This document shows, one piece after another, positions 15,451 through 26,996 of a stretch of DNA of 64,000 nt. The notes below the pieces were generated by a model, which had not been told where the DNA came from, made no database searches, and worked only from the letters and a program-made list of their open reading frames with translations. Position numbers and translations under genes: made by a program. Origin of the DNA: Neodiprion pinetum (lineage: Eukaryota > Arthropoda > Insecta > Hymenoptera > Diprionidae); contig NC_060235.2 of NCBI RefSeq assembly GCF_021155775.2, positions 34,698,607 through 34,762,606 on the forward strand, written 5' to 3'. How positions within the stretch are numbered: the stretch's first letter is position 1; every line of letters starts with the position of its first letter.

Positions 15451-17279
15451 AGTCATAAAACAAAAGGTGGCATCAACAAGATCTTCAGATCTTGTCCAGT
15501 ATCAATATAAAGTACATTTCACAGACGCTATATGTGGGCAGGATCCAGATGCTTTGTAGTCGGTGTTAAAATATTTTTATTATTAAAAAATCCAACCCAT
15601 ATCACGATACATTAAATAAACATGAATGTCAGATTGCTGTTTGTTCAGATTCAGTGCATATACATGATAATTGTATTTGAAACAATGTTGTCAACGAGGA
15701 AATCAAAATCGGTGAAAACGGAAATCGAAGTTATTCGAATAAATCGAATACGAAAATAATGAATCGGTTTTCGGTTTCATATACAATAATTCTTATTACT
15801 TATGTAGCGGAGATTGTAGTACAGATAAAAAATGATTCTTTTTTCATCTCACGTGCGTGAAAACTGGAGCTTGGCGTAGCAGTTTAGCGGGACGAATTTA
15901 AAGCGGCCAATTTCATCTCAGTGTTGTGTTCATGGTGAAGAAAGCAATTGATTAGATAGACGGACATAAAAACAATTTTTAATTACTTTAGCTGCACTTT
16001 GGATGTTTAATTTTCTATAATGTACCAGATCGAACAGTTACAAAAAAATTCTACGTGAAAACGAATGTCATGGAGACAAACGGAGAATAGAAACGGTATG
16101 ATACTTCAAGAGGCATATAGCAGATGAAGTCTTTTCCGATCTACAAATTTTTTGAGAAGTAAAATTTTCGTGTTCTAGATGGTTTAATTTTGGATTTGAC
16201 CGATTTTTTTTTTTACTTCTTATGGCCACTTAAGAAACAATTTCAAGTATATGGACTGTACTTGATAATGCTGCTCAACTAAAATAGATATTAATCATGT
16301 GGTAGTTTATTGTATAAATCTTAAACACGAAAGGTTGACTGTGCCTGACTTATTTACAAATGCAAGAAGTGATTAAAACGACACGGTATTGAGTATTATT
16401 AATGATCCTACGATAGTTAATTTAGATAAATTTAAGGAATTTGGAAACATCGTCATGTAGTATGAAGAAATAATGAAATATCGCCTCTATTAGCAATTGA
16501 CCAAATAAACATAGCTCTTTGTATAACCAATTGATGAAAACACGTAGATGAATAAATTTTTTCAAGAAAAGACTCGACGAAAACGGATCATCGCGAGTTT
16601 TTAATATGTTACCTGGTTAATTTCTTTTCAACTTCATACGTCAAGAATTCTCATGGTGCAATTTTGTCTGGGCTAAACCATATTTCGAACGAACTATGAA
16701 CTCTGCAGAGAAATAATGCTTACCTGAGGCGTGCCTCTATGATTAGGAATCTGACACTGAACACACACGAAATTAAAGCAAAATATTGCTTTATGATTTC
16801 GTGACTGAATTCGGTAAAAGATAATCAAGTTTACTTTTTCGGCAGATGGGAACCACAAGTTAATTAAATCAGCCTTAGAGTTCCATTGTCATGTGACAAC
16901 TCAAGCAACCTTGAAACTGATGTATTTCTGTCAATTATTTTTTTGATATTTGAATATGAAGACCAGTTGACAATGGTTCTGTATTGCGACAGTAATTGTG
17001 ATAAGTATTACTAATTCATGTTATAGAAATTAACCAAAATATGCAATAACATATTTTGTACCAATAAATAAAACACAAGAAAAAGAGAACCCAACGATTT
17101 AGGTTGATACGATCTTCAAGTAGATGGCATTCACATTCGGTATACCTCTGATGTTATAGAACCACGGCTATGCTGATATTGCGAGAACTCTAAATATCTG
17201 TTCTCTCACTTCGTACAGAATTTATCTTGATGCTATGATTTCATTTACGGTGTTTAACTATTTGTTAGATGTCCCCAAG
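15451..17279. other. AT-rich non-genic stretch
   Basis: Nothing is supported here. Around 16,320-16,700 the plus strand gives fragmentary frames interrupted by several stops, which may be a decayed transposon ORF. No family motif is visible. Confidence 0.4.
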
Positions 17280-18183
17280 ATGATGGGCAGGTTTAGGGAG
17301 AATACTCAGAGATAACTAACAACAATTTTTTGTTTCTATTCTCCCAGGAGAGATGCGTTGTAGATCGGTCTTCAGTGGTTTAAGTCGGCCAACTGTCGTG
17401 CGAGATGGCTGGACCTATTTAGCCATACCATCTCCGTGTAAAAGTCGTTATGTAGAGCTAATCTACATCGTTTTGAGCAACGCTCTAGTCATTTGTTAAT
17501 ATTCTTTTTTTCATGCACATTTATATGTAATGTTATCGTTCCTCTTTATGTTACCTTTTTTTGTACTTTATGGGTGGTGAGCTGTGTGCCGGACTGCTCG
17601 CATTTTTTTTTATGCTGTCAGAGTGTATAGCGTCAATGACACATCAAATTCCCTGACATTTGCCAGTTTTCCAGATTTCCAGACGAAACTGGTCATTTCA
17701 ACCTAACTTCACTAACAAACTCAATTTTGTCATGTAAATTACTCAAAAATCAGAAATCAGATACTTCCATCGGAAGTTAAAATCGTCCTATTTCTCTTTC
17801 AGTTCAATTTTGCTCAAACTCAATTACCAAATTGTCAATGAAAACTTTAATTTTAGGAAACTAACCGAAGATTAGGATTAGCAACTCTTTCGAAATGTGA
17901 AGATAAATACATGAATCTGAGAGTATTGACTGTATTTAGTACTTGTTTATATTTTACATGAATTTCATATAGTACTCAACATCAATTTATCAATTCTTAA
18001 AAATCTTCTAAAAAACAATTTTTTCCTCACTTATAGAGTCGTTCACTAGTGAGGACGAAAATACAAAAATTCCAGATGATATACTCAAAGTTCCGAACAA
18101 TTACCGGTTTTTCATATTTCCCTGACAGCGAGACACCCTGGTTGTAACGGGCAAGTTGTATATAAATAAATAATAATATAATG
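17280..18183 (+). mobile_element. LINE-like 3' tail split by a second repeat
   Basis: The segment to about 17,630 ends with T-rich DNA and a GGACTGCTCGCA motif. The segment at 18,143-18,183 reads GGTTGTAACGGGC followed by an ATAA-type simple tail, the layout of a non-LTR retrotransposon 3' end. Between them (about 17,630-18,143) lies DNA whose two ends both contain a CCCTGAC motif and which looks like a separate repeat inserted into the tail. I see no reverse transcriptase frame, so this would be a truncated copy. The family assignment is tentative. Confidence 0.35.
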
Positions 18184-18413
18184 TTGATTTGTGGCATTGT
18201 CAAATAGTTTACAAGGGTTGATGTTACTATAAAAAATAAATATGAACAGGTATGTATTGCAAAATCAGAATTGTAGTTTATTTAATTACATGCACACGTG
18301 TCACATCGAAAATATATTTAGTCCTGTATTTTTATCCGAAACTCAATAATCATCGTTTAACGTTCAGGAATCATGTCTCTGAATAACTCGTCTCTGCAGT
18401 TTCCTTGTACACC

Positions 18414-19406
18414 TCAGTATATGTGCTCATTGAGTTCATTATTGATGTCAAGCAGATTGTCCACAGCTTCATCGGTAAAATTATATTCATCGGTTTCGTC
18501 AATTAAGTAGTTATGTAAAATGCATGCTGCTATAACTGTTTCGGTTATGAAAGGTATTTGGAAGTACTGTGTAAAGAATTTTATAAGCTGACATCGTTCT
18601 TTCAGATGACCAAATGCCCTTTTAACAGCCATACGTGTTGATAGATCTAAGAAATTGAAGTTGAATTGAAGAGAATGCAAGTTCGTAAACCGCATATTAC
18701 GATCTACGACAGCTTGCAGGTGAATAGAAAAGAAGTTTTTTCTATTACAATAATCTCTCGCGTCTGTAGTAGGTTTTTCAATTTGTATATGAGTGCAATC
18801 AATTCCATTAAGAAAATTTTGAATGTTTCTCTTTTGACTAAATATGTTACACACTCTAACAGCTTCACGTCCCTATGGCCATCTGATTGTATCATCTAAT
18901 TTTGTCATCAGCCAATCTATTACACACTGTATTATGTAAAAGACAGAAGAAACTGAAACATCAAATCTGTCTGACATTGTACGTAAAGGTTCCGTGTTAG
19001 CAATATCTCGTAAGAAGATACAGATGCACAATTTGAACGTTATTGGTCTTTTTGGAACAAATGTTTTCAGATGAACAAAGACCTTTCCAATTCATTGGAA
19101 AGATGAAGCTAATGTCAACTCATGTCAACATATTCTGAAAAACATTTTTACTCATAATTACTATCGAAATACTGTCTCCTTTTCTACGCAAAGGTCTGAT
19201 TTAAATTTCTTCCCTGTCCAGGAATCCAAAATTTCTAAATAATTCTGTATGCGGTGTTGTCTTTGTCTTGCAGTTAAGGTCTGCATTGAAGGAAAAAAAA
19301 ACATATCATTAGCTTTATCGTCACCACTTGAATCACAGAGATCTTTTACACTACTGCTCGATAAATCATTCCAGCTGCTATTTGCAGTAGTTTTACTGGA
19401 ATCCAA
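18414..19406 (-). pseudogene. Broken PIF/Harbinger (HARBI1-like) transposase
   Basis: The minus strand reads as a HARBI1-like DDE nuclease. An N-terminal acidic and basic segment (19,161-19,406) is followed, in a different frame, by a helix-turn-helix-like part (FLRDIA, TMSDRFDVS, IRWP). Then come the first catalytic aspartate in GIDCTH, the NFFSIHLQAVVD block, AFGHLKERC and ETVIAACILHNYL. Damage is clear. An in-frame TAG at 18,873-18,875 follows IRWP. The segment with the second catalytic Asp (normally between the VVD block and the C-terminal helix block) is missing. The position usually held by Glu before RAFG is Lys. The family normally makes a transposase of about 350 residues that cuts at element ends with a 3-bp target duplication. 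This copy cannot be active. I did not locate its terminal repeats. Confidence 0.85.
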
Positions 19407-19439
19407 ACTTACTGGTGTTTCTTACAACTGATGTATAAT

Positions 19440-20437
19440 TGGCTCCATCACCGGAAACACCATGAAAATTTAAATTGTGTCTTAATCTACCAATTAAATA
19501 ATTAGTGTTGTATACATTGAATACCTTTGTTTTTATATAACACGTATAACTCATTATCAAATGTGGTAAAGTTCAAATTCTTATACGAAATGTTTTTTGT
19601 ACACCCCTGCTTCGTCTTTTTTTTTATTTTTTATTTTAATTCCTTTGGCATCCTCTTTATTTTTAGATAAATTTGCAGCAAATTGTAGATGATAAGATCA
19701 TTATAATAATCCCTGTAATTTATGTAGGTCCTACAGGTTCTAAGCATTCTAAATTTACCCCACAGTGAACTCTGGCGGCTGTGTCTGGAGGTATATTACA
19801 TTCTAATAAACAAGACTAGAAACTAGGAGATCGAACTTAGGTGGCGAAGTAAGCCTGTGTATGGTAGTGCCGCCTGGCAGTGCTGCTAACGGTGCTTTTA
19901 AGCGAGAAGTAAAAATAAAATGAACTATATTTATTTCCGTTCAATCAGTCTTCGTGGTGAGCCATTCCACGTAAATTCAACGGGAGTAAAGCATTGACCG
20001 ATAATAAAAAAACATTCCTTATTAAACCGCTGAATATTTCTGTAGCTTTGATAAAATACACTAGATAAGAGCAAAAATCGATTTTACTTAAAATCTTCAA
20101 GAAAAATTGTTTGTTGGTTCAATCATCGAAGAACAGGTTCTACTGTAGAATCCGCTGAACGATACGACACGTGTACTCACCATTGAATTGCTTGGATTTT
20201 GATTCAAAAGTATTGCCACGCCGTTAGTGGCGCACTATAGAGGCGGCCTACTGAACTATATTTCGTGGCCGCACATTGCGCTACAAATGAGTCTATAGTG
20301 GGAAAGCCGGTCCTCAATACATATTGCTCCGTGGTACCACCCAAAAAGTATACTATACTCTATCATAATACCATTCTGCCGTGATCTCGCCGTTGTGCAA
20401 GTTACACTCGAGAATTTTTGATCGTTCGCATTCTTGA
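19440..20437. other. Non-genic stretch between element relics
   Basis: No supported gene. It contains short GC-rich patches at about 19,770-19,900 and 20,215-20,260 in otherwise AT-rich DNA. It may include flanks of the neighbouring Harbinger relic, but I see no terminal repeat that proves this. Confidence 0.4.
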
Positions 20438-20714
20438 TATACCTATAGGGTGCGTTCTGAACCATCTGCCAGCGCTCAAAAATCTCTAGGACAGAAGCAG
20501 AGGTTCTCATAAACTCGACAGCTTAGAACGCACTCACATATCGAGCGTTAACTACAGATTTCTTGCATGCGTTCCGAAATTAGCTGGCAGCGCTGAAAAC
20601 TCCCTAGGACAGAGACAGAGCTACGCACAAACTCGGCAGTACAAAATATATGAGATTGTTGTCAGCACTGGAAGTCAGTATCGGAACGATCGGAACGCAC
20701 CCTATGGTATAATT
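20438..20714. mobile_element. MITE of about 275 bp with internal tandem duplication
   Basis: The left end reads ATACCTATAGGGTGCGTTC. The right end, reverse complemented, reads ATACCATAGGGTGCGTTC, so the terminal inverted repeats are about 18 bp with one indel. Inside, a block beginning TGCGTTC and containing CCAGCGCT or GGCAGCGCT, CTAGGACAGA and AAACTCG occurs twice in direct orientation with a period of about 118 bp (20,451 and 20,569). There is no coding capacity. This fits a non-autonomous cut-and-paste element. The superfamily cannot be fixed because the target-site duplication is ambiguous. Confidence 0.7.
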
Positions 20715-20872
20715 TAGATAGCTGACACCAACTAAAAAAAGTGTGTTCAAAGCACGTTCAAAGATATTTCTGATATGCACAACTTTACCTCCCATTCAAT
20801 GGTGGCCACCGCTATTGTGTTTACAGTCTCGCAAGTCTTTTTGATCTAAGTATTTGTACAGGAAACGTCGTA

Positions 20873-21599
20873 ATGCCGCAGCATTACTGCATGCGTATAT
20901 TCAAGTGAGTATCCGAAAACACCACACAACTTAACAACTTTATACGATGTATAACGCAATTAACTAGGTTATGTTCTGTACTTTTACAAATAGTATTACA
21001 AGAAAATCTCCAATACACCTGGTCACAACCTGACTGTTATTGTTTTTGGATACAGATTTCTTCTAGGGAAGAAGCTACTTCTAGAACAGTGGATCAATGC
21101 CACTAATATAAAAGGTCTTCATTCAACAAAGTACAGCGTTATCTATAATCAACACTTGATGGACGATGACTATGAACATCGACCAAATAAGTACAGGGTA
21201 CGATTGAAATAGATCACAGTGCCTCCAGTTTTCTCTCATACAGCAAATTCACCGGAGAAAGATGTTTCTGGATTATCGGACTCTGTAAAAACATCTCAAG
21301 ACAATGACATAAGATGCACAAAACAGTTATTGTAATTTGCAGCAGATCATAATTGAAATGCTATTAGTCCTCAGAATGATGTACAAAATCCTGGGACACA
21401 TATGGCAGCTTTATGTGAAATTGAGCTTATGATCATTGAAACAATTCATAACCAAGGTGAGCCGAATGTTGCTGTAATTAAATAACTTAGAGCAACGACA
21501 CGTAAAAAGCTACTAAAATCAAGAGATAGAAATAACCTTGATCAGACGAACATTAGTCAAGCGGAGATTATTCCATTTCTTGATGTGCCATATTTGTAA
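20873..21599 (+). pseudogene. Broken THAP-domain gene
   Basis: A first short exon may start with ATG at 20,873 and end before a GTGAGT donor near 20,905. The second exon (from about 21,065) reads LEQWINAT, STKYSVIYNQHLMDDDY, NKYRVRLK, stop, then TVPPVF. The Trp, the H-L/F-x-D-D-D-Y block and the VPxxF ending match the C2CH THAP zinc-finger layout, a DNA-binding fold found in cell regulators and P-element-like transposases. The zinc Cys expected in the ICxxHF block is Tyr. A TAG interrupts at 21,210-21,212, and further in-frame stops follow before a final TAA at 21,597. It is therefore non-functional, either a dead host gene copy or a transposase relic. Confidence 0.65.
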
Positions 21600-22509
21600 A
21601 AATGTGCAAAAAACTGTTACATAAACATTGGTTTCACAGTGCTCAAGCGAGATAATTTTACGGGAAATAGAGGAAAGCTTTGTAAAAATAAAGGGGTATA
21701 TTTCTTCTCAGTACTGACTAAATAGAGCAAAATTAGAAACACACTAAGGTGTCCGTTATTTTGGTTTGATAGCAATTCGCAATATTGTATTTCTAATCTA
21801 AAAATTCTGTGGATTGTTTTAATGTATTGTGACATGGTGTTGTACCATGGACATGTTCCAGGTACAATGTGTCTATTATTTCTGATTACTAATTGTTCTC
21901 CGATTGGGGAAGTTTTCGGATGATTATAGAGACGTGATGTAAAGTTTACTTATGAGAAACTTATTGTTGGTATTTTTGTTATGGTTGTTGTACTTGTCGT
22001 GATTATAGAGTGGATGTGCTAGTGACCAAGCCATAGGCTCGACCTAGAGCATATACACTCTAAGAATTAGGTGGTCGGCCACTTTTTTTTACCTCTGGTT
22101 GGAAATTAGTGTAGACTTCGTAACCATGAAACTTCTCATCTTACTTAGAAATTTTCCCTCGCGATTCATTCCCTTTTGTAAGTTATTGTGGTAATCACAC
22201 ATCTTGTGAAGCAATTGATTCTTCTAACAAGTGTACAGCTAATTTATTTCTGTGGTAAAATATCTGTAGCTGGCAACTAATACATTTACCTTACACCACA
22301 ATTCCCGAAATTTTCGTTATTTTAAATACTTTACGATAATATTATGTTAGTATACATATATCATAGTTATTATTATCAATACAACTTGTTCATAATTTAC
22401 CAACAACATGTGTTTTGATGTGATCACCAGATATTAAATAGGTAGGTACATACTACCGAGGAAAACATAATCGCATGATTAAAAAACAAATTTTTTTGTG
22501 TCCCGACAG
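21600..22509. other. Non-genic AT-rich stretch
   Basis: No ORF with a recognisable domain and no repeat structure that I can define. Confidence 0.4.
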
Positions 22510-22673
22510 TATCTAACCAATCGCAGTGGTGCATTAAGCAGATACAGCGTGTGTTATTCAATAGACGTAACTTAGATGCTACTGCTGCCAACCTTGTTTA
22601 TGCCCTGCTAAAATTAGGTGAGTCAGATTGGACTTTACCTGGGTGTACCTTGAGTCCTAATCTACTTTTCTAG
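22510..22673 (+). CDS. Isolated exon-like ORF, unknown product
   Basis: An acceptor-like CCCGACAG ends at 22,509. From there one frame stays open for 36 codons with protein-like composition (QWCIKQIQRVLFN, then LDATAANLVYALL) to a good donor, TTAG|GTGAGT, at 22,617/22,618. Read through that donor, the frame runs on to TAG at 22,671. I do not recognise the family and see no partner exon within a few kilobases. It lies about 300 bp beyond the CLCC1 stop, on the opposite strand, so it could be the end of a convergent gene or an exon carried by a mobile element. Chance is also possible. Confidence 0.25.
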
Positions 22674-22973
22674 AAAAGATCCAAAAAACGTATAAATCGT
22701 AATATGTAATTAATGTTCCAAATTTATAACATGCCTAAGGCCTGAGAGAATAACATTCAATTCGGTTAGCATTATCATCTGCACAGCCTGATTTCTAAAT
22801 AAATCGAAACCGAAAATAGATCCAAGGTATAACAGGTTCCCTTGTAACAGGCAATAATAATAGTAATAATAATGATAATAATAATACCTAAATTGCCGTT
22901 AAAAAATCTACTATTCATTACTTCGGTAGTACTATTAATAAATGTTAAATATCTTAGAAACAATTAGTATAGT

Positions 22974-25585
22974 TCAACAGTCGCCGTCTCCTTTCTCATC
23001 TTTTCGAACTTCACTTTTCGTCGATTCATTCACCAGATCTTCACCCTCTGTCACATGTGAGTCATTCAAACTGGATATATCTTTGCTACAACATGCTTTG
23101 CACATAGTACTAAAACTTGATTGTTTCTCCGTTGTTTCCTCATTTCCGGCTTTGCCCTTAACTTTTGCTAGTTCATTACTGCTTACAGTGTGAGCAGATG
23201 TACTCAAGGCTGGTTTTTGTGACCCACTGTCAAAGTTGATCTAGAACAAAGACAGAATAATCCTTGCAAGTATTTCCAAATGATGAGAAAAAATTCTATG
23301 CTTATCATGAATCAGAATTAGATGCAAATATTTGTCATAATATCTGTAACTTCGTGGTAACAAGCAACATGTTAGTTTGAGACCCGAAGATAATCTATAT
23401 CAATTTTTCAATTCAATGACAGGTGAAAAAATTTCTAGTAAGTACACTGGCATGATTGAATAGGTCTTTGTACCTGCTTAATAACTTTTACAGGTTCCCG
23501 CTGCTCTACCATGTGTATTTGTTGTGTGTGACTCTGATTTGTGGTTGATTTTCCTAAAGACATCCCGAATGGACCAAACCAGACACGAAAAGCACCGCCA
23601 AATATAGAAAAAGGCAGCAAGACGATAAATATAACAATAGCAGCATAAAGGAGAATTGTGACGGTCCATCTCAATCCAAAGCCCAAGTGCTCTGTAATCA
23701 AATAACGAAATGTCTTTTAATTAAAATACACATTGGAAAAAAGAATTGGACCATTTATTGTTTGGTGCTTACTGGTGGAATTGTCAATGAAAAGACTGAT
23801 TCCAGATCCAAATCGCGCAATTGGTTGTAACATCAGTCGATCTGAAAACTCGACGAGTACATCCACTGGAGTGACTTCGTGATAGGGATCGTAATCGATA
23901 GCTTTGTAATACTCAAAGCATTTATCCGTTCCTGAAAATGCTATGTATTTAATGATAAAGAAAGAAATGGGTACGAAACATAGAATATATTTCTCACCAT
24001 CGAAGTAACCCATGATTCTGTGCCAAGTACCCATTTTTTCTGGCTCGCACTGGATGGGTGGTTGTTTATGTATTCTTCCTGCTGTGAAGTGTTTAATTTC
24101 AGCTTCCTGAGTGTCGAGAAGGAAAAACAATAATTAAGCTCTCAGATGCTAAGAAACTTTACGGAATTTAACATTACATACAGCATCCATAAGATGGATA
24201 CCAGGATATATTTAGTTTAAATTAGTTTTGTTGTAATTTAATTAACACTTGCATCAATTATCCGAATTCAATGCACGAATTTCGCACAAAGCTGGTTTTG
24301 AATCTTCTTTACATACCTTTAAAAGCTGTGACCACATCATAATATAGCTGATCAGAAAGCCAATTGCAATAAAGGTAATGATAACTTTCCCAGTACTCCA
24401 GTTTGTAAGTTTGATGAATAGGAGTATTGCTGAAGATGCAAACACTGTTGTAAAGATCTTTTCCTGCGTTACAATAAGTATAATATGGTCAATTTAACAC
24501 GAACACAAAATTGAATTGAAGATGATTTGTGCATATGTAACACAATTGGATATTTTAGTGAAGGATATTATTTTTTTTTTTCTCATGTAAAATTGAAAGT
24601 AAACGGAACATATTAATACGTACATGTTGACGATAGGTGACAAGTAACTGGTCAATTACCGAAAGAACCTCAGTGAATACATTACTAGTTGACTTAATAA
24701 TGTCAGTAAAGATAGCATCGACTTGACGCATTGTAATTTTCCCATTGCCATATTCTTGGATTTTTTGAATTTGTTCTTTGGTTCCAGATAGAAATATGGA
24801 GCCACTCAGCAGCTCCCCATTTTCCTAAATATATTAATTGTTTTAAAACATATTTCTACGTACTTCACTTATTTACTTCAAACAAGATTTATAAACAATT
24901 ATAACATATACCTTAAACTTAGCATTTGAAAGCAACAGATTAATAAGTCGCTTGGCAAAGAGTCCATCAGGTTCAATCTTCTCAAGGGTATCTTTGCACC
25001 GTTTCAAGTCTCGCTGACATTGATCGTCGTTGATAAAATTTTCTTCAGTTCTAAACAGCATTTCAGCCACTGCAATTAGTTGAGATTTCAATTCAGAAGG
25101 CAACAATTCTTAAATCTTTGAAAATTAAAAACTGACCGTGGAAACTGAACCACTTGCCCGCTGGCCATCTTTTTGTTTGCTCTATCGTAATCAAACGAGT
25201 ATGGATCCACGAAATATGTGTCTTTTCTGAAAAATATTAATAGGTTATCTAAGTTTTACGATAAACAACCTATCAAGAAAAACTTCAACTTTTATCTAAC
25301 TTTTGCATGTAGATAAATTCAATGCAAACTTTTAAGGTTATGTGTGGGATGCTATTCGTGGAGTGATACATTAATTATCACATGACATAATACACTGATA
25401 CTTAAATGAACAGAAACCGTTTTTGTGTACCTGGTCGAATATGTACCTAAGATGTAACGCAAACGAACTTACTTGTCTTCGTTGTGCCTGGTCATAGACA
25501 CCGGGTCTTCGGCTTCATTCTCTTCGCATGTCACGATTTTCCACGTTAGCAGAAAAATAGAAAGATATAAACCGAGATTCCTCAT
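22974..25585 (-). CDS. CLCC1: CLCC1-like ER chloride channel (chloride channel CLIC-like protein 1)
   Basis: Nine exons, all with GT-AG junctions and consistent phases: 25473-25585, 25137-25226, 24912-25050, 24624-24824, 24317-24463, 23998-24106, 23773-23931, 23474-23691 and 22974-23240. Together they give 480 residues (human about 550). Residues 1-20 form a signal peptide (LGLYLSIFLLTW core). A luminal part follows with FVDPYSFDYD near residue 40 and a conserved Cys pair (QCQRDLKRC). Two membrane spans lie at about 186-200 and 207-225, then the KCFEYY segment near 270, a third span at about 329-347, and a hydrophilic, Ser/Lys/Glu-rich tail. This order matches CLCC1, an ER membrane protein linked to anion flux and ER homeostasis. 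Between exons 2 and 3 only the acceptor at 25,051 keeps the frame, giving an 86-bp intron. The tail shows little recognisable conservation. The identity rests on remembered family layout, not on a search. Confidence 0.85.
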
Positions 25586-25936
25586 ATTAACTCAATACAA
25601 ATGTTACTGCAGATGGTAAAATGTAATACGACAAATGATAAACCGTACAAGAGCAGTTAACTACTAGTCAATTCTCTACTGCTTGTATCGGGTAACTTTT
25701 TCCAAATGTCTGTTGCAATACCGCAATAGTAAGATCACAATAGCACGCACTGGCACGCAGTGAACTACGAAGGCTGTTGGAATTGGACGAAACGGCTGAT
25801 GTTGATATTCCGATGGACCCACGCGGAACCACTAATACAGTCAACGCACTGAACCACTATTACTATAGGGATACGTTTGCATACATATGCGTACAGATTT
25901 GTGGTTTGTATATTTTTATACAAATACACACCCCGA
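25586..25936. promoter_or_regulatory. CLCC1 upstream region (5' UTR and promoter)
   Basis: About 350 bp between the CLCC1 start codon and the first repeat end. It should hold the minus-strand transcription start. I see no clear TATA box or other core motif. The neighbouring foldback complex begins directly after it. Confidence 0.4.
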
Positions 25937-26290
25937 TAACTGAAAAATATATCTTTAGTCAACGGCTAACCATCGAAGGGCCTAGCCGCTTGAGTCTGGA
26001 ATCGGCAGGAAAGATAACGTGCGTATTTCTTGTCTGAAATGTGAAAACGAAAATCATTATACATCATATCATATCATCATAAATCATACATCATACGTCA
26101 TCATACATCATACATCATACATAGTATTAAAGTTCGGAACCAAAGTTGGTATGTTCGGATGTTCAGAAAGTGACGTTAACCAAGATTTTTTTTTCTCTTG
26201 ACGTCATCGATTGAAAATCAGCTAGCCGAAATCTTCAGTCTGGAAACAACCGCGCAGTAGAGCGGACCTATGAGAATCGCGCTCAGCAGA
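25937..26290 (+). repeat. Outer left terminal repeat
   Basis: About 350 bp. It opens with an ACTGAA end, continues through ACCATCGAAGGGCCTAGCC, a CATCATAC microsatellite (about 26,060-26,130) and an AGAAAGTGACGT segment, and ends in the CGCGCAGTAGAG block that borders the 60-bp array. It is the inverse of 36,870-37,244. Confidence 0.75.
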
Positions 26291-26970
26291 TTTCGAGTAC
26301 CGGGTTCTCTACCTCCTGGATCTTGCGCTCCGGGTCCACGTTCTGGTGCTACTCGAGTTCCAGGACAAGCAGTCCGTGTTTTCTACGCTCCAGGTCCACT
26401 ATCTGATAAAACTCGACTTCCATGACAAGCGCTCCGTAGTTCTGGTCGCCCAGGTCCTTGACCTGGTGACTTTTGACCTTCAGGACTAATTTTCCGTAGT
26501 TCTGGCTGTCCAGGTTCGTGACCTGGTGACTTTTAAACAAGCGCTGCGTAGTTTCTGCACTCCAGGTCCGCTACCTGATGAAACTCGACTTCAGGAATAC
26601 GTGCTCCGTGGTTCCTGCGCTCCAGGTTCGCTACCTCGTGACTTTTGACCATCATGACTAATTTCCCGTAGTTCTGGCTGTCCAGGTCCTCCATCCCGGT
26701 GGATCTTGACCTCCAGGACTCGCGCTCCGTAGTTTTTGCACTCCAGGTCCTTGACCTGGTGACTTATGACCTTCAGGACTAATTCTCCATAGTTCTGACC
26801 GTCCATCTCCTCCACCTGGTAAATTTCGAGCTTCAGGACAAGTGCTCCGGAGTTTCTGCACTCCAGATTCACTACCTGGTGAAACTCGTCTTCAGAAACA
26901 AGCGCTCCGTGGTTCCTGCGCTCCGGGTACGCTACCTGGTGGAATTTGACTTCCAGGACACGCGCTTATT
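26290..26970. repeat. 60-bp tandem array, left outer arm (about 11 copies)
   Basis: The period is exactly 60 bp. Each unit holds a CTCCGTRGTTCCTG-like core, CTCCAGGTCC and a TCGACTTCCAGGA or TTGACCTCCAGGA segment. Units differ at many positions, so this array is older or less homogenised than the inner 115-bp one. Because 60 is a multiple of three, several frames stay open and yield 20-residue repeats, which I do not regard as protein. Confidence 0.85.
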
Positions 26971-26996
26971 TATCAGTATTTGATGTATAACCCGAC

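Noticed and set aside
25083..25137. 28-bp intron between CLCC1 exons 2 and 3 using the AAG acceptor at about 25,109
   Set aside because: Too short to splice and it breaks the frame. The acceptor at 25,051 gives an 86-bp intron and keeps phase.
26349..26872. ORFs with 20-residue repeats in the left 60-bp array
   Set aside because: The period is divisible by three, so frames stay open in a tandem repeat. Unit changes show no codon bias and opposite-strand frames are equally open.
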